Source: Amanita rubescens
Taxonomy: Eukaryota > Basidiomycota > Agaricomycetes > Agaricales > Amanitaceae
Assembly (NCBI GenBank): GCA_015039365.1
Contig: WION01000164.1
Coordinates: forward strand, 52,306 to 116,305
Direction of reading: 5' to 3'
DNA: 64,000 bases
Positions within the stretch are counted from its first letter, which is position 1; each line of letters starts with the position of its first letter. A model generated the notes under the pieces. That model was not told the origin of the DNA, searched no databases, and saw nothing but the letters and a program-made list of their open reading frames with translations. A program made the translations under genes and the position numbers. Shown here one piece after another: positions 1 through 11,300 of the stretch.

Positions 1-3000
1 GATCCTCTCCACATAGTCTTGTTGAGTCTTGAATTGGTCCAAAGCCTCCATGAATGATTCCAAAATTGGCTTGTTGATCCAAAATGATAGCTTTGCAATT
101 ATGACAATTGCTTGAACTTCATATTAGCATATATGTAGAGTGAAAGAATGGTATACTATATTACCAGCTAAGACTTGGCAGGCTGTAGGCTTATTACAGC
201 AAATCAATTATTCATCAATGGGAAAAACACAGCACGTACAGTTACTGAAAATTCTCCTGGTTGGTCTCCAAACAAGGAGAAAAGTTCAGGCTGACTATAA
301 GAAAGAGGAAATTTCCAATGTAATGCTGGACTTACACACTGTGTTAATTAATATTGAGATTAAAATATTCTGCAACTTGACAACACTCACCTGAAAAGCC
401 AGGAAAATCAAGGGTGTCAGGTGCAGTACATTCCAAGAGCCTCTCACAATCTATGGATGACAGTAAAATTAGAGAAAGCAACAATGGTCTAAGACTACTC
501 TGTTCTCACTTTCTGTAATGTTAATCAAGGACATGGATGAATTGGGATGTGTTGGAATTTCAGAAAATTGAGGCATTTCACACACTTCCTATGGGTAATG
601 TCAAGTGCCTCCTTGAAAGAAGGTTTAATATTACTTACATCCTGTTGGTCATAAATTAGATAGTACCATCATGCTTTCATAAATTTGAACAATACCACTC
701 ACTGCCTGAAGATTGTGGGGTGATGGGGACTACTTTTCAGAAAAGTGTACTGTCACTCACTGCCTATAGGTCATTGGGAAAACACATTGGTCACTGTATT
801 GTTGAAAATGTGCAACATATTCCTCACAGCCTGTTTATGGTTATAAAAGCTATAAAAAGGACATTGTTCAGAAAATGGGCAAGTTACATTACTCACTTTC
901 TGTTTATCATGGCAGAAAACATGATGAAATTGGCTTTCAGAACAATAGAAGATGGTGCTCACATCCTGATAGTCAAGATTGCGATAAGTTTCACAAAAGT
1001 GTCTAATGTCACTCACTGCCTGCAAGTTTATTATGCATGACATAAATAGTCTTTTCAAATACTCATATGCAATACCACTCACAAGCTGTTCATCATAGGA
1101 GAATATGTGATGCAACTACTTCAGCAAAGTGTGGAGAATGACTTACTTCCTGCTCATCAAGGAAGATATAGTTTTTGTGTGGCAACTAGTAGTATCACTC
1201 ACTTCCTATAATAGGTTATAGTAAGGGATGAAGTACACTCTCAGATGACTTTGCAATATGACTTACATGCTGTTGACCATAAGATTTGGTGACATCACTG
1301 TTTAGAACATTGGTTACTCACTTGCTGTTGGTCATAAGAGGAGATGTGATGAAACACTGTTTCATGAAACTTGCAATGGCCTCACCTTCTGTTAATTAAT
1401 TATAAAAGAAAGATATGATGAGATAACATCTCAGGAAATGAGGAATGACATTCACTCTCTGTTGATAGAAGGTGAAGAAGTGATTTACATGAGACAGATT
1501 TTGCAACAATTGCTCACTAGCTGTAATGATCCACACATAGGAAATATGTGATGAGATAACTTGTGAAAACATTTGCAACATCACTGACTTCCTGTCAATC
1601 AGGAAAAGATGATGAGACAACCTTGCAAAAAAGAACAAGATGTGATGTCACTCACTTCCTATTGATCAAGGGAGAGATGAAGCAGGTTTCAAGAGTTGAA
1701 ATGTTTCTCACATCCTATAAGTCACAGTAGAATATGTGATGAGATAGATTCCCAGGGATTTGTGCAATGCTCTACCCACATACTATCAGTCACATAAGAA
1801 AGTATGAGGCAGCTGCTTGAAAAAAGATGACATGTTACTCACTTCCTGTTGATTGCATAATATAATCAGATTGCATTTCAGAAATGCACAATGTCACTTA
1901 CTTGCTGTTGGTCATAGGCGCTTGAATCTGATTACATTACTGAGAAATGGTAGATTGTCACTCACTCGCTTTTCATCACAATAAGGATAGGATGCAACTG
2001 TTTATCCAAAATTTGCAATGTCACTCACATCCTATTAATCATTTGAAAAACAGAATGAGATTGCAGTTTGCAATATCACTCACCCACTATGGGTCATACA
2101 TAAGCAAGACTGCATTTCACAATGTGTAATCATACTCACTGCCTGTTAGAATATATCATGAAGAGATTGGCTCTCAAGGATATATTACTCACTCCCTGTT
2201 CAAGGGAAAATCAGAAAACTGTTTTCCAGAGAGCCACATAGTTTCACTTACATACTGTTGTTCATACTATGTGTATCAGATTTGACTAGGCAAGCACTTG
2301 ACTCACAATCTGTTGCTCACATGATTTTATGACAAAATAATGTATTATGACTCACTTTCTATTGGAAATGATGGTTCTATGAGATGTAATCAAGATGGTC
2401 AAACATGTTGTAGTCTTACTTGCTGTCAAGGGCTCAATTATCATGATGAAACTAATAGAAAAATGAAGACACTTGCTTTTCTCTTCTGTGACTGTTGATT
2501 GTGATGTGAGGAGTACCATTTCAACCTTGCAAGCAAGTGTAAATGCTACTTACACTCTATTTGTTGTGCAAAGAGATGTGACACAACTGTGCATTGATGT
2601 AGTTTCAACTTACTTCCTGCAAAAGAATGATGTGATGAAGCTGTCATATAGTTAACACCAAAATGATGCTTACAAACTGCACATCATAAAATTGGAGGCA
2701 TAAGACTGCCAGGTTCTTTAAAATTAAGGTTCTCACAAACTGTTGCTCACAACTCAAAATTGCACATTTGAAGATGGTAAGTTACCCACTTCCTAATGAT
2801 CATATTGCAAGATGTGGTGTGATTGCTGAAAGAGGAAAGATCAAATGGCTCACTCTCTGCATGATGTGGGGATGTGATGAGTTTTCCAATCATAAAAAGA
2901 GTGTGGTGTCAGTGTGTCACACACCTCCTAAGTTAATCATGGAATAGGAAGCAACAGTGAGTCTTGCTGTCAAGGAAATCTCACTAACTTTCTATTGATT

Positions 3001-5300
3001 TCAGGATGAGTATATGCATGTCCTGAGATTGTTTCAGAAGAAATGTAACCCACATCCTAGTTGCAAGGTGATAATCATGAGACATCCATGAAGATATGGA
3101 AGTCACTACTTACTGCCTGTTGTTGCACAACAAAATAATTAAATTGTATAATTGGGGAAATAATGACTGTATCATTCACTTGCTGTTCACAGGATGAAAG
3201 GATTAGGAGAGCTGTCACTCAGATAAAAATATAATGTACCAACTTTCTGTTGTTCACTGAATCAGGTCATACATAAATAAATTGTAATGTCACTCACTTT
3301 CTGCAGGCAAGAGGATTCAATTTCATGTAATTAAAATGGTAATAAAATGCTGCTCACTGCCTGATGATTTTTCAGTGTAATATGATTGAACGACATACAA
3401 AGCAAAGCAACTCACATCCTGTTTGTCATACAATGAAGGATAAGTTGTTGCCATAAATTGAGGATTGTTACCCACTGCCTGTTGAGAATGTTACAAGTTT
3501 GTTAAGCAGTAAATCATGGATCATTCACAAACTGTTGGCCATCAGACAAACCATGTCAAATGTATGCTGTTTCATTTGTATTTACCCACTTTGATCCCTA
3601 TTATTCAATTTTGTTGCAAAGTGAAAATATAACTTACTTTTATTTCATTTGAGGAAGCCTGAAGTATGGATAACCAAATTGCCATAAAAATGGATTGAAT
3701 AAACTGACAATCTGCTGCATAAGGTGTTTTTCAAGATAGCTGTAATTTTATAGAAATGACACTGACATTTCTATCCACCTGCTCTCAATTGAGTTTTCAA
3801 CTACATAAGTACTATTTGCAAAACATGCATACCCAGAAATGTGGGAATTTAGTGATAACCTCAACAATGATGGTATTCCATGCAGTAATGTCATCAAGCA
3901 CATGTCTGAGAAACATAAATATTCAGAAAACATATTATACATAAGTGATCCTCACTGAATTGCAGATTTAACACAGAGATCCAGATTATTCATCTGTGTT
4001 GAAACAAAAAGCTGGTGGATAATGTCATCATCAATTGCATCAGCAGTTGTCTGGGTCAATTCAGGACAGTTCTGCTCTGGTAAATCCATGTCTATTGAAC
4101 AGCATTATTGCTATTTGGGGAAAGAAATTTTGTTATTCTGACCTTCCAATCTCACATATCCATTGGGAGGGTATTGAGCATTTAATACTTTGGGAAGATA
4201 AACAGTCTGGAAAGTAGTTTCAGCATTCTCCCGGGCCTTACCCCACTTATCTTCAATCTCAACATCCAGCAAATTGACATATTCATTGATTATTTGACCA
4301 TCAAATTTGGTGAATACAGCTACCAAAGGAACTATAAAAATGCAAGTTGTTGGTCAGCACATGTCTTGCAGAAAGGAGGTATGAAAAAAAAACCAATTGA
4401 AGGCATCCTACCCAAACAAACATTGTGAGAGATAAATATCTCAGGACCTACCTTTGCCAGTCCCCCTGCTAAAGAACTCAAGCTCTGTAGGTAAAATGGG
4501 TCGAGGACTGTCCATTGGTATGCAATACCTACAAGAGGCTTGGTCAGCTAGTTTTATATACCGTAGCCAAAGCCAAAAATACCAAATTGCATGCAACTGA
4601 TTTTTCAGCTCAGTTTCTGCAGCTTTCTTTCCAATAAATTCCCAAGCCATCTCCAATTCCTCAGTTGCACCAGACTCAAAACCCTGAGAATCATGGAAGA
4701 TAAAGTTGCTTCCATTGTATGTAATTTGATGCTCAATGTCATGTATTCCTCTCTGCCATCATTAAATATGTTTGATTTATGTATCATCATTGAGTTTACC
4801 TCAACTGATGGAATCAAATGAGTCTTGGAAGGTACCATTTGATTACCTATAAGGAATTATATAGTTGAAAGAGAATAAGGAAGAGCATGATTCCTCACCA
4901 TCCTTGCCATATATAACAGGCTTTGTTCCCTTGGCTACAATACAAACCTTCTCCAAGATGGTTGTCTTGCCTGCATTAGCCCTTCCTATGACCAGAATAC
5001 GAAAGTATGGGCATTTGTATTGTTCCCTAAGGCCTGCAATATCTGCATTAGATATTCACAGGTCACATGTCAGTATTGTGTCAGTGCTGTCAAGATACAT
5101 ATTTTGACATACCAATTGGTGATGTAATACTAGTAATGTTTTCCATTGGTGCCAGAATACCAATAGTTTTAGAGACAGAGGTCAGAAATGCAATAGCAGT
5201 GTTTATCTTGAGAACTGAGTGCAATAATTGTAGACCTGTTAAGTGGTGGGGCAATCATTATGTGTGAGACTTAAAAGATCAACATGTTTGCACAGCTGGA
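1..5300 (-). CDS. G-domain P-loop GTPase gene with microexon array, copy 1 (3' end outside window)
   Basis: This minus-strand gene encodes a P-loop GTPase of the family common in Agaricomycetes. G1 (GRANAGKT) lies near 4960-5000, a DSQGF G3 motif near 4680, and a FTKFD G4 motif near 4290-4320, followed by VRLEG and a DIIHQLFVSTQ block at 3965-4080. About 0.4 kb later the coding sequence enters the array of three-base exons (3531 down to 448). A 51-base exon (290-240, starting PELFSLFGD) follows, then the C-terminal exon (NKPILESFMEALDQF), which is cut by the left edge. Compared with copy 2, the first exon region carries an insertion of about 47 nt (around 5205-5255), and a 2-nt indel occurs near 3725, so this copy may be damaged. 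I could not fix a start codon, nor the exon joins just before and just after the array. The function is unknown; proteins of this family are predicted nucleotide-binding proteins. Confidence 0.75.
448..3597 (-). other. Array of 51 three-base exons (copy 1)
   Basis: On the minus strand the pattern is AG, three bases, GT, repeated 51 times with exon starts 49-81 nt apart. Plus-strand starts of the triplets are 448, 510, 586, 639, 703, 761, 828, 897, 963, 1017, 1083, 1147, 1203, 1267, 1322, 1386, 1456, 1518, 1589, 1656, 1712, 1780, 1843, 1902, 1966, 2029, 2084, 2140, 2193, 2252, 2307, 2356, 2420, 2473, 2554, 2614, 2674, 2737, 2790, 2854, 2925, 2989, 3054, 3114, 3180, 3244, 3298, 3358, 3416, 3476 and 3529. 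An 8-nt exon (3590-3597) precedes the first triplet in transcription order. Donors are mostly GTGAGT or GTAAGT; acceptors resemble TATGACCAACAG. Joined in phase 0 there is no stop; both other frames contain stops. A further triplet, TGT, sits at 336-338. Splicing has not been shown here; it is inferred from the site pattern and from conservation in copy 2. Confidence 0.8.
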
Positions 5301-5817
5301 TTGGTCCTTACTTGAGTGGGCAGAGCACTGGATAATTAAATGTCAGCGGATCAATCAGTTGAGATGGTAAACAAGGTGTTGAAAACCTTCAGAAGATGAA
5401 CACAATACTTACATGAAGCAGTAGCTGGACGGAGATTCAAGGCACGGTACTGTATTAGTACTTCGCCAGTCAGGCTCGTGGGATCAATTGGCAGTTGGGA
5501 TGATGCTCACTGCCAGTTCAGGTGCAATAGATCTGTAATTTGAGGCAACACTGGCTGGTGAGTTGTAGGGAGGAGATCGATTCAGCGTGCTCGCAGTAAA
5601 GATGTTCCAGCTTTGATCGATTTGATCGTAGTACACATTTGTGGAAGCGGAGCCCAATTATTGGCTCCCGGCCATCATCTGAGCCGGACTCGGAAGCCCG
5701 GGCGCTCACTGCTGCCACAACTTCCACTCTATGGCCACTCTCTCAAATGCTCCACTGAGACGCCCACGTCGGAAACGAGTTGCCACGAGCTACCATTCTC
5801 AGCTCCCTGCTACTATC
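5300..5817. promoter_or_regulatory. 5' flank of copy 1 GTPase, shared repeat block
   Basis: This is non-coding sequence upstream of the minus-strand GTPase. It is duplicated at about 13850-14330. The stretch around 5525-5700 (TTTGAGGCAACA and CGGAGCCCAATTATTGG motifs) also has a reverse-complement relative at 22880-23060, so it behaves as a dispersed element that may carry promoter sequence. I found no clear TATA box. Confidence 0.4.
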
Positions 5818-6760
5818 TGTCGCGCTGCCCTCCGACATTGCAAGCACGCTGAGGTGAAGAAGCAACTTATCTCACGACGAAAGGGGCAAGCATTGGTAGA
5901 TGTTGACTAACACCCATACGGAGAAGCAACGACTGTGAGAGATGGAGAACGAAATGCGAGACGCGTGAATCAATGCACGGCTCGCGTTCAGAATAGAAAA
6001 CTAAAGAGTTCGCGTGAATGCTCGGCCTTCTGTATGTCGCAAATCAATTGTCATCCAACGATTATCTTTCTAGTTTATCTCTCAATGTCTTCGTTCCACC
6101 ACTTCTCACACAGGAAGAGGTTCCCTGTACTTCCACGTAGGGTAAGTATTCTCCTCGTCGGTATCGGGAGATCGGAGTCGAAATGAATGATTAGATGCTT
6201 CAACTTGGTTCCTGGGATGCTCTGTTTGCCCAGGCGCAGTACATCTCTGCTGAACGGTCGGAAGTGTGGGTCAACGTCGACTACTGACGCTTCTGCATTC
6301 GGGTTGCTGCATGAAGCCGCAATCAGACGGAAATGAAAGATCAATTGCTCGCGCTAAGCGATTCAAGTCAAATATTGGATCTTTCGGTGTCGCATTCTCC
6401 TCTCGTGGTTTCATAAATCTGTATAACAACCGGCTCCAAGGCCTTTCGGCGGGTAAGACTTTCGAACATCAACTACCTTTCAATTCTAACGGTGTGGTTT
6501 AGACCCACGTTCGATCCACCAAGGACCACATAGTAGAGCATCTTGCCTACTTGAAGGATAATATGCACCATTCCAATCCCTGGTACCCGCCACCGAATGA
6601 GGAGGAGACGATTTATTGATAAACGGTTCAGTGGCTCCGAGAGTACATCAACTTGAGGCAAAAGCTTGCAGTTGTCGAGCGGTGAAATGTCGTAAGTCTC
6701 TCCACATGCACGAACATACATACCACCCACTGAAGTGTCACTCGTTGATGAACAGATCGT
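5818..6760. other. Intergenic stretch, no recognisable gene
   Basis: This is unique sequence between the duplication and the dynamin-like remnant. Short ORFs on both strands resemble nothing I recognise. The N-terminal GTPase segment expected before 6761 (a GxxxxGKS P-loop) is not visible here. Confidence 0.5.
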
Positions 6761-7986
6761 AACAGTATTGTTGGAAAAGACTTTTTACCGCGCGGACAAG
6801 GAATCGTGACGCGCAGGCCGCTCGTGCTTCAGCTCATGATCATCCATACGCCTATTTCGCCAGAACCCAATCCAACTGCTTCCCCATATACAGAGTGTGG
6901 GCAATTCCTCCACACGGACAAACGGTTTACGGACTTTAGCGAAGTGTGTAGAGAGATTGAGCAGGAGACGTACAGAGTCGCGGGTCAGAATAAAGGCATC
7001 AGCAAGCTACCAATACACTTTCGGATATACAGCCCGGATGTGTTGGACTTGACGTTGATGGACCTTCCTGGTTTGACAAAGGTACGGCACCATGCCATCG
7101 AGGTTTGAACTCTTCTCATTCCAGAATTCAGATTTGTCGGTGATCAACCAAGCGATATTGAACGGCAAATTAGAAACCCCGTTATCGAGTCCATTTCAAA
7201 ACCGAACAGGTATTCTCGGCGCAATCCTGTTTTTAGCGCGTCTCATCGACCATAGCGTTGTCCTCTCCGTTTCTGCCGCAAATGTTGACCTTGCCAACTC
7301 AGATTCTCTCAAACTTGCCCGCACTGTTGACCCTCAAGGCCGAAGAACCATAGGCGTTCTTACCAAACTTAACCTCATGGACGCCGGTACCAACGCCCTT
7401 GACGTCCTCACTGGACGTGTTTACCCCCTCAAGCTTGGATTCATTGGTGTCGTTAACAGAAGCCAACAGGACATCAACGGAAAAAAGAGCTTGGGAGACG
7501 CTTTGGAAAGCGAAACTGAATTCTTTTGTAACCACCCTGCCTACCGGAATATTTCCCACAAAAACGGAACAAAATACTTGGCAAAGACGTTGAATATGGT
7601 GGGTATATACATTGTTTTGAAGGCGTAGTGTTGATGATTTGATTGAAAAGGTACTCATGAACCACATTTGCGACAAGTTGTCAGATATGAAGGCGCGTCT
7701 GAATACATTGATGGGACAGGCTCAGCAGGAGCTCAACTCATTTGGTGACAGTGCGACCATCTTTGGAGACAAGAATCAGGTATGTTGACTTGAGCATCAT
7801 TTAATGAATCCTACTCACCGACGATCTACAGCAAGGTTCCCTTGTTCTACGCCTCATGACACAGCTTGCGAGAGACTTGAAGACTTCATTTCTTCAATTG
7901 AAGGAACCAAAATTGATGTTTCAACCAAAGAACTCACTGGTGGTGCACGCATATACCACATTTTCCACGATGTTTTCATAATGTAA
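6761..7986 (+). pseudogene. Dynamin/Vps1-like GTPase remnant
   Basis: Conserved dynamin-family blocks run in order: [10 protein letters not shown] and TRRPLVLQL (6761-6840), [13 protein letters not shown] (about 6940), [17 protein letters not shown] with the G3 DxxG (7025-7075), a VGDQPSDIE block (7135-7160), [15 protein letters not shown], the G4 segment TKLNLMD, and [14 protein letters not shown] (about 7450). Introns are inferred at 7081-7131, about 7208-7250, 7600-7651 and 7780-7831. It is judged a pseudogene because the P-loop exon is missing, the usual G4 aspartate (TKxD) is asparagine, the frame breaks near 7870 (the ELTGGARIYHIFHD block is one frame off), and a stop follows at 7986, cutting away most of the stalk and the C-terminal GED. 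Intact family members tubulate membranes in vacuolar and peroxisomal fission. Confidence 0.8.
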
Positions 7987-8390
7987 TTTAGATTGAAGAC
8001 AATGCCCACACCACTGAATAGGAGACAGATGAATTAGTTTGTCCGTGTCGGAAGGTTGGGGGATAGAGCGGTTGGTACGGCAGTTATCTGGGCTTGGTGC
8101 TCAGGCTGGTAGTGGGAATCAAGAGCCAGGTGCTGGTGTGGCTCTTGGCCATGCACTGGCAGCAGAATGCGACACTGCACATGCCAATGTGTTGTGTAAG
8201 GCACCAGAGTCATTGAAGTTCACAACTGTATACAGACAATTTTTACATGAATGAGAAATTGGACATTATGGTACAACAAAAAAAGGCATGTAGCAAAATT
8301 GGAAAAACTGTGATTGGTGAGTAAGGTTTCCCTAAATGCATATTGGTATTGCCACTAGTATTGTGTTCATTGCTGCCAAAGAACATACCA
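7987..8390. other. Spacer between dynamin remnant and GTPase copy 2
   Basis: About 400 nt with no gene I can support. It contains the 3' flank of the minus-strand GTPase copy 2, whose stop codon is at 8391-8393. Confidence 0.4.
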
Positions 8391-11300
8391 TTAAATGAAG
8401 TCAATGACCAGTTTGTAGAGGAATGAAACCAAAGCTTCTTTGCCATCTTCAGAAGGCATTGACTCTGATGTAATGTGAGTCTGGATCTTCTCCACATAGT
8501 CTTGTTGAGTCTTGAATTGGTCCAAAGCCTCCATGAATGATTCCAAAAATGGCTTGTTTATCCAAAATGATAGCTTTGCCATTATGACAATTGCTTGAAC
8601 TTCATGTTAGCATATACATAGAGTGAAAGAATGGTATACTATATTACCAGCTAAGACTTGGCAGGCTGTAGGCTTATTACAGGAAATCAATTCTTCATCA
8701 ATGGGAAAAACACAGCACGTACAGTTACTGAAAATTCTCCTGGTTGGTCTCCAAACAAGGAGAAAAGTTCAGGCTGACTATAAGAAAGAGGAAATTTCCA
8801 ATGTAATGCTGGACTTACACACTGTGTTAATTAATATTGAGATTAAAATATCCTGCAACTTGATAACACTTGCCTGAAAAGCCAGGAAAATCAAGGGTGT
8901 CAGGTGCAGTACATTCCAAGAGCCTCTTACAATCTATGGATGGCAGTAAAATTAGAGAAAGCAAAACAGTCTAAAACTACTGTTCTCACTGTCTGTAATG
9001 TCAATCAAAGACATGGATGTGTCACTGGGATTTCAGAAAATTGAGGCATTTCACACACTTCCTATAGGTTAACAGAATAATGTCAAAGGGCCTGTCTTAA
9101 AAAGGTTTAATATTACTTACTTCCTGTTGGTCATAAGATATGATAGCATGCTTTCATAAATTTAACAATACCACCCACTGCCTGGAGATTGTGGGACAAA
9201 ATGAGGACTACTTTTCAGAAAAGTGTTCTGTCACTCACTGCCTATAGGTCATTGGGAAAACCACATTGGGCACTGTATTGTTGAGAATATGCAACATATT
9301 ATCCCTCACTTCCTGTTTGTGGTTATCAAAGTTATAGAAAGGTCATTGTTCAGAGCATTATCACTCACATGCTGTTGGTTATGAAGGGGAATGTGATAAA
9401 AGAACTTCAAAATAATGTGCACTGTACTCACTACCTGTTGGCCATAACATAGATGAAGTTATAATAAAGAGAAAATGGGCAAGTTACATTACTCACTTCC
9501 TGTTATTGTGGCAGAAGACATGATGAAATTGCCTTTCAGAACAATAGAATATGGTGCTCACAGCCTGATAGTCAAGATGATATGTTGCAATAAGTTTCAC
9601 AAAAGTGTCTAATGCCACTCACTGCCTACAAGTTTATTATGCATGTCCGAATAGTTAGCCTTTCATACTCATGTACAATACCACTCACAAGCTGTTCATC
9701 ATATGTAGGAGAATATGTGATGTGACTACTTCAGCAAAGTGTGCAGAATGACTTACTTCCTGCTCATCAAATAGATATTTTGAGATTTAGTTTTGTGCAA
9801 TTAGTATCACTCACTTCCTGTAGGTTATAGTAAGGGATTCAGAGGTGCACTCTTAGAAAACTTTGCAACATGACTCACATGCTGTTGACCATAAGATTTG
9901 ATGACATCACAAACACTGGTTACTCACTTGCTGTTGGTCATAAGATGAGATGGTGATGAAACACTGTTTCATAAAATTTGCAATGATCTCACATTCTGTT
10001 AAGTAATTATAAAAAAATGATATGATGAGATAGCATTTCAGGAATGAGCAATGACATTCACTCTCTGTGAAGAAGTGATTTACACAAGACAGATTTTGCA
10101 ACAATCAGTGCTCACTAGCTGTAATCAGACACAAGAAATATGTGATGAGATGACTTGTGAAAACAACTGCAGCATCACTGACTTCCTGGAAAGATTTGAA
10201 TCTTTCAAAAAAACACAAGATGTGATACCACACACTTCCTATTGAGCAAGGAAGATGTGATGAAGCAGGTTTCAAGAAAAGTTGAAATGTTTCTCACATC
10301 CTATAAGTCACATTAGAATATGTGATGAGACAGATTTCCTGGGATTTGTGCAATGTTCTACTCACATACTATCAGTCACAGAAGAAGGTAGGCAGCTGTT
10401 TGAAAAAAGATGCAATGTTACTCACTTCCTGTCAATTGCATAATATAATCAGATTGCATTTCAGAAATGCACAATGTCACTTACTTCCTGTTGGTCATAG
10501 GAAACTTGAATCTGATTACATTGCTGAGAAATGTACATTGTCACTCACTCGCTTTTTGTCACAATAAGGATAGGATGCAACTATGCATCTGAAATTTCCA
10601 ATGACACTCACATTCTGATAATCATACAAAAAAGAATGACATTGCATTTTGCAAAATCACTCACCCACTGTTGGTCATAGGTAAGACTGCATTTGAAAAT
10701 GTGTAATATACTCACTGCCTGTTAGAAAATATCATGAAGAGATTGGCTCTCAAGGATATATTACTCACTCCCTGTTCAAGGGAAAATCAGAAAACTGTTT
10801 TCCAGAGAGCCATGCAGCTTCACTTACATACTGTTGTTCATACTATGTGTATCAGATATTTGAACTAGGCAAACTTGACTCACAATCTGTTGCTCGCATG
10901 ATTTGATGACAAAAGAATGTGCATCATCACTCACTTGCTATTGGCAGTGATAGGTCTATGAGATGTAATCATGATGGTGGAAAATGTTGTAGTCTTACAT
11001 GCTGTCAAGAGCTCAATTATCATGATGCAATTAATAGAAAAATGAAGACACTTGCTCTTTTCATCTCTGGCTGTTGATTGTAATATGAGGAGTGCCATTG
11101 CAACCCTGCAAGCAATGTTACTTACACTCTATTTGTTGTGCAATGAGATGTGACACAACTTCTGGGTCCATCAATGTAGTGTCAACTCACTTCCTACAAA
11201 AAGAATAATGTGATGAAGCTGTCATGTAGTTAATACCAAATAATGCTTACAAACTGCACATCATAAAATTGGAGGCATAAGACTGCCAAGTTCTTTGAAA

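Larger units (their letters stand above)
1..5817. repeat. Segmental duplication, copy 1
   Basis: This tract matches 8484-14330 almost continuously and in the same orientation. Position 1 corresponds to about 8484. The match runs through the C-terminal exon, the microexon array, the GTPase exons and the 5' flank, and fades near 5817, just after a shared block starting around 5645 that contains GCGGAGCCCAATTATTGG. Differences are scattered substitutions and small indels, plus loss of two microexon units in copy 1 around 830-897. Copy 1 continues beyond the left edge of the window. Confidence 0.93.

Noticed and set aside
400..3600. CRISPR-like or satellite array reading of the regularly spaced ACTCACTTCCTG motif
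   Set aside because: The spacing is irregular (49-81 nt), the recurring motif is only about 20 nt and is exactly acceptor-triplet-donor on the other strand, and the triplet varies while its flanks obey AG...GT. The host is a fungus.
140..3944. Many small plus- and minus-strand ORFs across the array regions (for example 720-1040 and 10051-10245)
   Set aside because: They overlap the intron array, differ between the two duplicated copies and show no family motif; they are chance readings of repetitive intron sequence.
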